NCBI RefSeq assembly: GCF_018320785.1
Contig: NC_054865.1
Coordinates: 36,766,398 to 36,830,397, forward strand
Length of the DNA stretch: 64,000 nt
Direction of reading: 5' to 3'
Source: Cheilinus undulatus
Taxonomy: Eukaryota > Chordata > Actinopteri > Labriformes > Labridae
Position 1 is the stretch's first letter; every line of letters starts with the position of its first letter. Made by a program: the position numbers and the translations under genes. This document shows positions 51,067-62,215 of this stretch, piece after piece. Below the pieces are notes generated by a model that ran no database searches, was not told where the DNA came from, and saw only the letters and a program-made list of their open reading frames with translations.

Positions 51067-52999
51067 ATAATTTTAATTTTTCATATTAGGCCTCATTCTT
51101 AAGCTTGTCAAAGAATCTGCAAAAAGACTGCTTGACTGACGCCTCACCGTCTGCTTTCACTGTTTCCAACCAGAGATTTGTGACTCCAAATGGCTATGCA
51201 ATGATGATTGTAGTTGTCAACATAGCACTGCGAAGCTTCAACCATCATGCATTCTAGTTATCAAAGACAACAAAGGGGAAGTGTATGTCGAGCCCTAAAA
51301 AAGTCATTATTTAAGTGACAGATTGAGCTTCATTCCTTGTTGTTAAAGACTAAACTGAAGAGGATTTATCCACTTAGTAATGTTTGTATCATTAACATCA
51401 TCATAGTTCAGTCCCATGTGTTTACTATAGTTCATTAAAATGTGTAACATGTTTCAAAAAGATCATGTGGTCACAACAGGATGACAATATGATCAGCACC
51501 ACCTAGTAGTTCAATATAGTTTGGTTTTAGGAATAACTTCTTTTGTGAGCTGCCAAGACTTAAACAGTGACATCCATCAAAGCTTTTGTGAACTTTGAGC
51601 TGTAGATAATGGCGGCAGAGCCCAGTACGCAAGAGCATGAACATTTTATATTTAAATAAGTGCAGGAAGATGGGATAATATGACAGCTGAACAGCTCAAC
51701 CTCAACTTTTTCAAAATTGATTATGCTTGACAAGAAAGGTAAGAGGTATAATCAGGAGAATGGATGCCATGGTCAAAGTCAATAAAGATCTCCAATTTTG
51801 CTGTAAACATTTAAGCAATGTTACATCAGTGGGAGTGGCGTTGTTCTAAATATCATCACTGCTATGATTTCATCATGGTAGTGATGATGATCAGAGAAAA
51901 ACCTCAGCCTGGAGTGTGTGCTTTTATACAACAGTTATACAAGCCAAAAAAATGGTGAAAAGTTAAAACTAAAAATAGTTGGGTTGTTTTTTTGTTTTTT
52001 TTTTTCAAAATCTGTCCCAACCAAGCAACCCAAACATTTAACAGCACTCTGATACACTGTGTCCATGGTTACCACAGACCAGCTCATTTTTAGTATGAGC
52101 ATTTGCCCTACTTTTCTCAAAAAAGATATCAGTTTTATCATGAAAGCAGAGATATTATGTTTTTGATGGGATTCTGATGATTGAGATTGACACATAAAAA
52201 CACTGTCAGCTGTTAATGCAAGTTGAAAGTATACAGAACTACTGACTGATGTGGAGTGATACACTATATGGACAAAAGTAAAGTTAAAGTAAAGTATTAG
52301 GTTTAACTAGAGTAAAATGGCTGCAGATATTTTAAGTGTCAGAGCCCTTTTATCGTGCTGTTGTCCAGAGTAGTTAAACAGATCATGCTAATAATATCAC
52401 CAGCCTCACTAAGTTGATTCTCTAGAAATAAAAACAGACTTTTAAGCAGTCATTTTTCTCACCTTTAGTTATGATTTATTGTATATTTTTATGTTTCTTG
52501 TCACAAAATCCTGATGTGTATGCTTATATTTTTTTTTGAAGATCAGTTATTTCTTCGGCTAAGTATGAAAACATCCTAAAAAATGAATAGTCCACAGCAT
52601 AACATCTTGAGACCTGACCTTTTTTTTGGAAAGCATTTTTAGTTTCTCCCACTTATTCAGGCTGAGTGGGACCTGCTGAATTAAAAAGTTCAGCCTTGTC
52701 TTTGAACAAGAGTTCATTTTGTACCAAAAATGATATCCGCAAATCTCCTGAAGGTCGTGTTTCTGCAGACAATACGTCACTGGACCAGTTTGAGAGCAGA
52801 CCATTTGGCTGACTGTTGTATCACAAGGACTTGTTAAGGCCAAGCATGAACAGAATTTCCACATAAGATCTGAACTTCTTGGAATTGTTCATTTCCAAAT
52901 CCACACAAATTTAATTCCATTTATCAAAGAAACTGCCTGTGTAAAAAATATTTAACTTTTATTTTAAATATCCTATTAAAAGTATCCCAAATGCAACAC
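51067..52999. other. intergenic stretch between ric3 and tub
   Basis: It contains an AATAAA at 51781 that could serve ric3 (about 1.57 kb after its stop), a Tc1 terminal fragment at 52255 and otherwise nothing recognisable. The 101-codon minus frame at 52559-52864 has no known domain. Confidence 0.35.
52255..52285 (+). mobile_element. solo terminal repeat fragment of the Tc1 family seen at 26.5 kb
   Basis: The string acactatatggacaaaagta matches the terminal inverted repeat consensus of the same fish Tc1 family. Only one end is visible; it is followed by a short imperfect aaagtaaagtt repeat. Confidence 0.45.
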
Positions 53000-53785
53000 A
53001 TATCAAGTGAAACTTTATCATAAAGCCCAAACCATCTAAATACCTGAAAAATTGTAAGGAAATTCCTGCAAAGTTTTCATTAAATTCCCTGAAAATTAAA
53101 AATACATTCCCTAAATTTCATGAAAATTAGAAAAAAAAAATTCCCTAAACATTCAAAAAATTCTCTTAAGTTTTCCCTTTTTTCAATTTCGAGAACAATC
53201 CCCCCAAATTACCCATCAAATCACCCAAACTTTATGAAAAAAAATCCCAAAATTTCAATACAAATACCTTAACAATTTCAAAGCACCTCCACACCCCAAA
53301 AAAGAAATTTGAATTAAATGGCCAAAAAATACAAACATATTTCCCAAATTTCCTCGAAAATGCCTGAAAATGTCCAGTCACCCTAACATGCAAATTTCCC
53401 AAACTTCCTGTAAAATGAAAAAAAGAAAAAATCGAAGCAATTTACCCCACAAAATTAAAACTGTATTTCCTTTGAAAATTTCCAAACAAATTTGAAATCA
53501 ACCCTGCCCCAACCCCAAAAAAATAATATATTTTCCAAAATTTCAATTAAAACACCTGAACAAATAAATTGCCCCAAACATCCAAACAAATTTCCCCATA
53601 AATTTTCAAAGAAACTCACCAGAATAAAAAAAACATATTTCATTATATTTCCATTAGAAAACTTGAAAATTACCAAGCAAACTTCATTAAGTATCCAAAC
53701 AAATTCCCTAAAATTTTCATGAAAAATTTGAACTTTTCTAAGCAATTCTTTCCAGTATTTCAATTGAATTTCCTAAACTTAAGCT
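53000..53785. repeat. degenerate G-depleted A/T/C-rich array
   Basis: About 0.8 kb built from loose variants of aaattccctaaaattttcat and atttcccaaa. G is rare on the plus strand: for example 53521-53580 has 2 G and 12 C. The irregular spacing makes a clean unit length impossible to state by eye. The mirror frame on the minus strand yields a spurious Phe/Asn/Lys-rich open frame. Confidence 0.7.
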
Positions 53786-54824
53786 GACAGTTCTGGATAA
53801 CTGTCTCAGAAACTCTAACAGCATAAATTGTTACTATACTGTAGGAGAGCCAATATGTAATGTCCTCATATGTCCATGCTTGGTCCTAGGAGGTTAGAAA
53901 GTAAACTGAAACAAGTTTTCTACTTCAATCCATATTAGACATTTCTGTGAAAGTGGAACCATTTACTGTTGTGAGCACTGTGACCCCTGAAGTTTAATGC
54001 AGTATTTAAGCTAGATTCTCCAAAGTTTATCATTTTTATAGCCATGGGGATGCTTTTTTTTTTTGTTAAAGATATCTGTAAATACTTCTACACAATACAG
54101 ATCTGTACTCAAATTCAAATAAAGCATTTCTGTATATATATTTAATCTCTGTCTTCTCTTTATATGTATTACATTGCTTACAAATTATCACAGGTAAAGA
54201 ATGTTTAATATCTGACAGAACAAAGTCAGTATGTTTTGCCATTTCAGCTAAAACATGTTGCATATAAACAGTCCAAGCAGGAAGACTGTTTCTACTCATT
54301 CATTAGTCACCACTCTGTTATATCTTTCCCTTCTTCCATTCTTTCTCTCTTACCACTCTGGTGATCAGCTGATTAAAGGCATTCACTCTCTTAAGTATTA
54401 AGCTGATAAGATCGAGCCACAACCTCATTTTAACAATCATCATGCACCTGTCTTTCATGGTCAGTCTGTGGTTTCAGTCAGATACTGCAAACCTCCTCCA
54501 CCCCAGCTACTTCCCTTCAGTTAGTCAGCATCTAGTCCAGATACCTACAGGTCTTCTGCTCTATCCTGCATATGTCATCAACACCACCACTAGTGTCTAG
54601 ACTCTATAGTGGGTAATCTTTTTCTGCATCACTACCCCTTAAAGTATGGGAGTCTGATCATCAAAGACACTGAATATTTCTCTTTCAGAAAAATTTGTCA
54701 AATAAATTGTTAACTCCTAATAAGTCTATCCTGATTGAACTTTTTTAAATACATTATGTGAAAATGGAGATTTGTAATCATTGTGAGAAAATAAGACCCA
54801 TGATTTCGCTTTCTCAAGTTTAAT

Positions 54825-54830
54825 TTTATT
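54825..54830 (-). promoter_or_regulatory. tub: possible polyadenylation signal of tub
   Basis: AATAAA on the minus strand, about 1.74 kb past the tub stop codon, with a T-rich stretch just downstream on that strand. It was the only canonical hexamer I noticed on this strand between the stop and this point, so a 3' UTR of about 1.75 kb is plausible. Not proven. Confidence 0.3.
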
Positions 54831-56573
54831 CTTCATGATCAAAGGACTGTGTCCATACCACCACAGTAAACTGTACACCATTTACTGTACAGAAACAACA
54901 AGAGCACTGAAAACAGGAAGTGAAAGAACCTTTGGTTCCCGGACACATGTATGAAAAGCAGACTTTACAGCAAGAGTATCAACAGTTTTTAAAGTAGAAA
55001 TTCAAAATAGTTAGAACACAATTGAGTACAAGAATAGCACATTTGATAAAGATTTCCTCATAACCCACAGTAACAGTAGCGGTATCAGAGATTGTTCTTT
55101 GCCTTCATTCATCTTTTTTTAAGGTCATTAGATACAAAATACTGTTCTATATTTGAGAAAGGATTGTGCCCCATTAGGAGCAAGAGGAATAATACATTGA
55201 GTAAAAATTTAAACAGCAACAAACCATGTGATATAGAAACAGCCAGTCAGATGGGGAATGTACCAAAGTGCGCCTCAGTGGAGCAGAAAATTAATCAGCG
55301 ATGTAAAGAGAGATGAAAAATGCAGATGTTAAAGCTGTGGCAGACTCTCACCGTTTGTGTGTGTGGTTTTTGGCAGTAAGTCAATCTGTGATTCTGATTT
55401 CTTTTTTCCTGGTTGGAGCCATCAGAAGATAAGAGCACAATCTTAAGCCTGGGTGCGATTGCTATTACATCAACAGCCTGAAATGCAGCACAATGTTCAT
55501 GACTGCTTACCTGTTAGTGTATAAGCCCTAATAGTAGTTGTTGTAGCAATGCTGTCCAGAGATCTGCAATTTGGATTGTTGTGTTTTTGATGGTTCTGCA
55601 ACTCCAGCTGTAAATAAAGTCAGTATTAGAAAACTGGATTAAAAGCAGCTACAGAGAATATCTCTGATGCATGAGAGGACAGCAACAAGACCAATTCAAG
55701 CTCAGCTCATTCTCTGCAAAACACTGGAATTAGTCTTCAAAGGCACAATAAAGTATGTACAGCTCTATCTCATCCAGATCAAACCTCAAATTAAAGTGCA
55801 CCATCGTCCTTTACATTCACATACATGACACTGCAACACTATATTGTATATGGGACACAATGCAGTGCCTTTGCCCTCTTCATGCCTAGTTGGCTAAATA
55901 GTTTAAATGTGGATATGAGAGATATTCCTTCTTATGATGCTAATGGATGTGCTTGCAGCTGCACAAAGCTTTTTCTGCAGACAAGAAGTCAGAAAACAAA
56001 AAGAAGATGTAATAAATACATAAATAAGAAAATAAATATATATTCGTGACATGCATGTTATCTTTAATTCAGTAAGTATATAACCAGTTTTCATGCTTGA
56101 GAAGGAGTGTGACCTGTGTTTTTTCTGTGGCAGATTACATAAAACCCAGTCAACTTTTAAAACCTACAGATGTGTAAATGTTAGTTATAATTTACAGACA
56201 AAGAAATGTTAAATTTCTCTAACTACTACACAAAGGAACAGTGCTGTTTTTCATCAGTTCATTACAGTACAAAATGACTAGTTATCAAAACAAATCAGTC
56301 TGATTTTCGAAGTGGATTACTCTTTGTGCTTGTTTTCTTCCACTGACCAAGTCCCTATTTATGTCATCCCCAACCCCCCACCCCTTTCCCCCCCTCTCCC
56401 AACACACGCACACATACACACAAATCTTGAGGCCCATAAAAGCATTTTGGGATATGCAGGACTTCCAGGGTACTGCTTGATTTGAAGATGTCAAACCAGC
56501 CGCAGTAAAATGTTTAACAGCCCTTGATGAGAGGACAGATGGACCAGTTCTCCACTGAGCATCAGGCTGGGAC
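54831..56573 (-). other. tub: probable 3' untranslated region of tub
   Basis: No coding exon was recognised. It follows directly after the tub stop. It contains a C-rich/T-rich tract and short CA run near 56370-56420 and no transposon that I could identify, consistent with a long vertebrate 3' UTR. The left limit depends on the tentative polyadenylation signal at 54825. Confidence 0.35.
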
Positions 56574-56707
56574 CTATTCACAGGCTAACTTGCTGTCAAA
56601 GCTGGACAGGGCGATGGCGAAGGCCTGCAGGGCACACATCGGGTAGTTATAGTCCATGGTGAAGACGTCTTCTGCCACGCGGCCAAACTGCATCACAATG
56701 TAGTCGG
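56574..56707 (-). CDS. tub: tub last coding exon and stop
   Basis: The acceptor ctccacag is followed by [20 protein letters not shown] and [20 protein letters not shown], ending in Glu and TAG (stop at 56574-56576). The Phe-Ala-Ile-Ala-Leu-Ser-Ser-Phe helix is the hydrophobic core helix that threads the tubby barrel; the C terminus is intact. Confidence 0.96.
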
Positions 56708-59700
56708 CTGTGGAGAAGGAGAGGAATCAGGATACGGATTAGGACAAGCTGCCTACAGAGAGAGAAAACCCTGTTACATCTGCAAACATAATTACTACCC
56801 ACAAATGTACTAAAACACAAATGTCAAACATATCTGCTATTTTTGATGTAATAATCTCACAAACATAACACATTTCCCACAAATGTAATAACCATTATAT
56901 TTGCATGTATTTATTACTTTTGTGTAAAGGTAAAAATTTCTGGCTTTTAGAAAAGGTAAAAGCTTTCCCACAATTGAGACTTGACCATGGAAATCAAATA
57001 TGGTATTGTTTCCTGTAGCCTTTTTCCAAACTGCCAGTGGGTTCAAATAATCTTAAACTCAAGTTACATCAAAATCTTAGTCATATCAATTTTCTGTACG
57101 CCATAAAAAAGGAGGTAGTTGAGTGAGACTCTTAAAACACTGGTAAAGTCATGAATCTTAGCAGAGTGGGGTAAAATGCGGAAAATCACTGCTCTGGGGA
57201 AATCAGAAATATGTTATACAGAAACCGACCAGTTTTCTTTTTTCTTTTTTTATAATAATGTAGAATCCCCATCCACTTTAAATTTGGTTTTAGTCTCAGG
57301 AAGTCTATACCGTCTATGTTTAAGACATAGTAACTTGTTTTAATAAGGAGACATCAAACTTTGACAAGACAGCACAGCCTTGTCCCGTGAGTTTTGTTCA
57401 CATGTGGAAAAAGTTTTTGGTTTTCTCTCTGTGAAATATAAAATTACATATATTTGGGTCAGATTCAGAAATTTTGTTCTAAGATTCATGGCTCTATCAG
57501 TGTTTTACAACTTCCTGTTTAATGGTCAACAAAAAAAATCACCATGCCTGTGTAGTAGATCATTCAGCATTTACTGAGAGTACTGAGTAGCTACTTTTAA
57601 TATTCCAGGGAATGTGCAGTGAAATATGATAAAACTACTAGAGACTATGAACCTCAAATTTGATTGTTTATAAGGTGATACTTAACTTAAAGTGAAATTT
57701 AACAGCTGTTTTTGGATGAACCGTGGAATCAATCTCTTGCTATACTCTACTGACTGTCATGTGAAGTCAAAGTCAAACTACTAGCCAGCTACATGTTGTA
57801 GGCAGAAAGCTTGGACCTCCTCATTTTGGCTGTAATGCTCATTTCTTTATTCAACATTCAGTGTTTTAAAAATGTGACAAAGTACAATACTTCCAAATGT
57901 AATGTGTAAGTAAAAGTAAAATTGCTAAATGCTAAATGTACTCAAAATAGTACACAAAAGTTCACAAGAGAGCTACTCAATTATCGTAATTTGGGTAATT
58001 AGTTACTTTCCACCCTGTCTGCAACATTTGTGTGATAAACATGTAATACATCAAGAGTTAACATATGGTGGAACTATATGTTATGCTGAAATGCCTTTTA
58101 CTTCAATATATTCAGTATGGTGATTTTTTCGTAGATACATGTGAAAATATGAATCTAAGAGTTAAACTAAAGTGCACTCTTACATTGTGCGATTGCTACT
58201 TTTACTTTAATAAAAAAATCTAGCACTTGTACAAGTGGTAAATAACTTTTCAATGAAAAGGTTTAAATCCTACCATATGTTGTAAATGTAAAACTTAAAG
58301 CACAGAAACTTACAAATGGCTTGATTTTACACTAAATGCACATCAGTCCTTAATATCAGTTTCGGGTCTCATGACCTACTAATAAGTTTAAGTAGTAACT
58401 GTGAAAAAACAGTATTAGTTAACCCGTTGTTAAGACCTTTCCACCTGTATTTTAAGTCGGTGGTTCTCAACTGTTTTTTTAAGACTTATTTTTGGGCTTT
58501 TTATACCTTTACTGATAGCGGAGGACAGTGGACAGAATCAGAAACATGCCGGAAAGTGCCAGGCTGGATTCTAACCTGGGCTGACCGCGTACATGGGGCA
58601 CGCCTTGAACTACTAGGTCACCTGTGCCCCCCACCACCACATCTTCAATGACAAATCCTAACCCAAGTTCTTAAATGTTTGAATCATAATCAAATGTTTT
58701 TAGTGAAAAATGGGGCAGTTTGGACTTCAGATGGAATAAAAGCAAGATAAAACAGAAAGACATTTCTTTAGATAAAAAAAGCACATTTAAGACTTTCAGC
58801 CACATATTTTTTTTACAAGCAAATATCTGCAACCCACTCAAAAAGGCTTTGTGACTGACTTTAGGGTCCCAACCCACCAGTTGAAAGCCTCAGTCTGTGA
58901 AATATAAAGTAAGATGTGATTACATAAAGAGAGAAGGTGAAAGGAAAGCTTCTCAAGTAGGGAACTGTTGCAGTCTTTCCTCCCCGTCACTTGTTGACTT
59001 TTCCTGGCCTGTTGCTGTTCTTCATCAGTCCACCAGATGCCCTCAGACTGCCCTTTCTCTTTCAGATGCAACCAGTCCAATCCTCCCTACATCACTGCAG
59101 TAACCCCATTCCTCTTCCTAAATAGTAAACTGTCTCAGTCCTAGCTCTTATTCCATTATCAGCCACTAAAGATACACAGTGCTCTGGACATCAAACTTTT
59201 AACAGTTAAGTGAGATGAAACTTACGGTCGTTGTCATGAATGATTTGAAAATTCTTGACAGAGGCCTGAGTGACTCTGCCGTGGAAGTTGAGCACATAGG
59301 ATTGTGTGTCATCGTTCCACACGGGTGTCTTGTTGTGAAGTTCAATAACACTCTCTGTGTTTTTGTTCTGCCACCTGGCCAGCAGTGACTCATGGTCCTG
59401 TGATGAAGAACAACAGAAAAGCTTTAGTCGTGCTCATCTTCAGATCATTTATGTAAGTATTAGAAGAGGCCAGGCACGGATACAGAAAAATTAGGTCAAA
59501 CGTACGTTTCGTGGGCGGATTGAAACTCTCTCGTGGTCCATGTTCATTCCTGGAATGATCACACTCATCTTTCGAGGTCCTTTAAATCCTAAGACATTGG
59601 TTTCCTACAAAAACAAGTTTACAATGAAAATGTTCATCTGGAAAACCCACATATCTGAAATGATTTAAGGCAAGGAAATCAATCATCACCGTTAAATATC

Positions 59701-62035
59701 AGTGTCAGGTAATAGAGTATCCAACTTATCATAGTAGTAATTATTGGCTTCACTATCCACAGAACAATATAAAATGTATTTTCTAAAAATAGTATTGTAT
59801 CATGCTTACAGCCCGTGAACCAAACACTACCTTACAGTAGACCTCATAAATATTCAAACAGGCATTTCCCCGCATAAATAATGATGTGATTTCAACCTGG
59901 TTATTGCTACTTCCTGCCTCCTCTCTGTGTTGCTTGTATGTTTTACACTCTTAATAGAGCCGTTCATTCAAAGGCTAACAGATGTATTAGCCTGCATAAT
60001 TTATCTTTAGAGCAAATTAAATTAGATAAACTGTACATTTACTCCTGGATACCTGATCATTTCATGTTAAGTGGGTTAGATAAAGAAATACATCAGCTCT
60101 AATGAGGCTTTCTTAGCTGCTTTATTAGACAAATTTCACATAAATTACCATGGGGTGAGACATTTTCATGTTTTATGTTAGACATCTAACGTGCAAACAA
60201 TGCAGCAGGTTTGTCTTAAGCAAGCAGTTGTTTTAACTGACTCAGTTTTGTCTTTACCTTTTATTTATCAAACTTAAAATCTAAAAATGTTTTAGAATAT
60301 TTTCACTATTATTTTTGCCTTTTCTTAAATTATTAAATGGCTGGATTTAGGTCAGTAAAGGGGGCCATTCAAATAAACTGCTTTAGGCCATGTATGTCAT
60401 TCTTGAAAATCAAAATAGGATATCATGTAAAAATTATTTTTTAATTTTCCATAAATTCTAGATTCATCTCATATAAAGTGAAACATTTCATGACTTTTCT
60501 AAATTTTAATCTTGATGGTTATGGCTTACAGCTCATGAAAATCAAAATCCACTATCTCAAAATATTAGAACATTGTGGGAAAGTCCAATTTGCAAAGGTT
60601 TCCTAAAGCCTACGTTTTCTCACAGTACACACAGTTGCAATCATGGGGAAGACTGCTGACTTGACAAATCACTGACACCCTTCACAAGCAGGTTAAGCTA
60701 CAGAAGGTCATTGCTGAAGGGCGGGCTGTTCTCAGAGGCTGTATCAAAGCATATTCATGGAAAGTTGACCAGAGGGGAATGTATGATGAGAAAAGGAAGT
60801 TAGGGAAACTTCACAAGAAGTGGAATGTGGCTGGAGTCACTAGATCAAGAACCACCAAACACAGATGTTTCCAAGATATGGGCTATAAATGTTGTGTTCT
60901 TTGTGTCGAGCCACTCTTGGACCATAGGAAAGGTCTAAGTGTCTCACCTGGGCTGAGGAGAAAAAGTACTAGACCATTGCTCAGTGATTCACAGTCCTGT
61001 TTTCAGATGAAAGTCCATTTTAAATTTCAATTGGAAATCAAGGTCCCAGATTCTGGAAGAAGATCAGAAAGGTACAGAATCCTTCAGTACTTGAAGTCCA
61101 GTGTTTTCAGTTTCCACAGTCAGTGACGGTTTGGGCTGCCATGTCATCTGTTGCTGTTGGTCCTCTGTGCTTCATCAAGTCCAGAGTCAACACTGTCAGC
61201 CGTCTACCAGGAGATTTAGAGCACTTCATGCCTCCATCTGCTGAGAAGCTTTATGGACATACTGAATTCCTTTTCCAGCAGGACTTGGCACCTGACCACC
61301 GTGAAGCCAAAACTACCAGAAACTATTGTTTGTTTTTTTTTACCATGGTATTACTGTGTTTGATTGGCCAACCAGCTGGCCTGACCAAAACCCTGTAGAG
61401 AATCTCTGGAGCAATGTCAAGAAGAACATGAGAGACACTGGACTCAATAAGACAGATGAGCTGAAGGGTCCTGTCAGAGCAACTTTGGCTTCATAATAAT
61501 GCAGCAGTGCCACAGACTGATTGGTTCCATGCCACGTCACATAGATGCAGTAATTGTGCAAAATGAGCTCCAACCAGTTACTAAGTGCATAAATTCGCAC
61601 CATTTTCCTGAAGGTCAACATTTCTGTATTTGAAATCTTTCTTGGGCTGATGTTTAGTGATACTCTAACTTAAGATATTGGATTTTGATTTTTTTTGAGC
61701 TGTAAGCAGTAATCATCAACATTAAAACAGAAAAGGTCTTGAAATATTTTGGGATGATAAACCTACAATATATGGAAGTTGCACTTTTTAAATTAAATCA
61801 CAGGAAAGAAATGAAATTTTTCATGATATTCTAATGTTTTTTTTTTACTGCACCAGTACATCATTTTTAAACCATTGCTAAACATTTGTCTTCACTGGAG
61901 GAATAGTTTGCCTGACTCACATAGCAAATGGCTGCTAGCTCTTGACGCAGATTGCTGGCTTCGAGGCTGGTGGTGCTCTTCATCGGGTTCAGACCGCTGT
62001 CGTACACTGTGAACTTTGTTCCCATCAGGTTAGAC
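56574..62035 (-). CDS. tub: tub: tubby bipartite protein, 3' four coding exons (5' part outside window)
   Basis: Tubby-family proteins carry a C-terminal beta-barrel that binds PtdIns(4,5)P2. They tether to membrane and help IFT-A deliver receptors to primary cilia; mouse Tub loss gives obesity with retinal and hearing defects. Four exons are visible on the minus strand: 62035-61921, 59604-59506, 59397-59226 and 56707-56574. All splice sites are GT-AG, phases chain, and they encode the last 173 residues or so. The end of the barrel reads [20 protein letters not shown] and the protein ends [20 protein letters not shown] fits TUB better than my recollection of TULP1 (ADDAFTLDYRYP), and the neighbour ric3 agrees. 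The R of LRQEL should correspond to mouse R363, a phosphoinositide contact. No exon for the preceding DPTDLSR region was found up to 64000. Confidence 0.93.
58480..58640 (-). mobile_element. tRNA-derived SINE in tub intron, minus orientation
   Basis: Reversed, it reads cctagtagttcaaggcgtgc (head), aggttagaatccagcctggc (B-box region) and a body ending tataaaaagcccaaaaataa. It is the same family as the copy at 48487. It lies in the intron 56708-59225, sense to tub. Confidence 0.8.
59226..59397 (-). CDS. tub: tub penultimate coding exon
   Basis: A 172-nt exon with acceptor atcacag and donor gtaagt on the minus strand. It encodes [20 protein letters not shown], then [20 protein letters not shown] and [11 protein letters not shown]. 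These strings are near-identical across vertebrate tubby proteins. It begins in phase 0 and ends in phase 1 within a Pro codon. HDND replaces the HGND that I recall from mammals. Confidence 0.95.
59506..59604 (-). CDS. tub: tub internal exon ([12 protein letters not shown] segment)
   Basis: A 99-nt, phase 0-0 exon bounded by acceptor tttgtag and donor gtacgt on the minus strand. It encodes [20 protein letters not shown] and then [13 protein letters not shown], a highly conserved stretch of the tubby domain. The intron before it, 59605-61920, contains a degenerate Tc1 element. Confidence 0.95.
60415..61834 (+). mobile_element. degenerate Tc1/mariner element with long terminal inverted repeats, in tub intron
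   Basis: Long imperfect inverted repeats flank it: the left arm (near 60530-60575) contains tggcttacagctcatgaaa and the right arm (near 61665-61725) its reverse counterpart. Remains of a DDE transposase read on the plus strand: VLFSDESPF (first Asp, near 60995), [13 protein letters not shown] and FQQDLAPDH (second Asp, 61125-61305), then [15 protein letters not shown] (last acidic residue, 61365-61410). Stops and frame changes break it. It lies antisense to tub within the intron 59605-61920. Boundaries are approximate. Confidence 0.85.
61921..62035 (-). CDS. tub: tub internal exon ([12 protein letters not shown] segment)
   Basis: On the minus strand, acceptor ctgcag and donor gtgagt bound 115 nt. 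It encodes [17 protein letters not shown] and [10 protein letters not shown] of the tubby barrel. The first base completes an Arg codon split across the junction; by counting from the C terminus this is the phosphoinositide-binding Arg 332 of mouse Tub. The divergent middle ([13 protein letters not shown]) lies where vertebrate tubby paralogs vary. Confidence 0.92.
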
Positions 62036-62089
62036 CTGCAGAGACATCACAACAGACAGAAAGGTTCTGCTCATGGTGTGTGCAATGGC

Positions 62090-62215
62090 AAAGCTGGGAG
62101 AAACATCAACAACAGGTTATCCCATGGTGTAAGAGTTATCGCTAAGAAGCATTGCTATGACACAGAAATATTCTTCCAAACACAAATGTCCTTACTTTTG
62201 TGGTAAGTTTAGTTT
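62090..62215. mobile_element. solo end of the same Tc1 family as the 35.8 kb copy
   Basis: The stretch around taagaagcattgctatgaca, followed by the words cacaaatgtccttacttttg, resembles the right end of the transposon at 35776-36935 (ccaagaagcattgttacaat, then tttccttactttctg). No transposase remains. It sits just upstream of the tub exon at 61921-62035. Confidence 0.5.

Noticed and set aside
53455..53763. 102-codon minus-strand frame rich in Phe, Asn and Glu
   Set aside because: Produced by the low-complexity G-depleted array.
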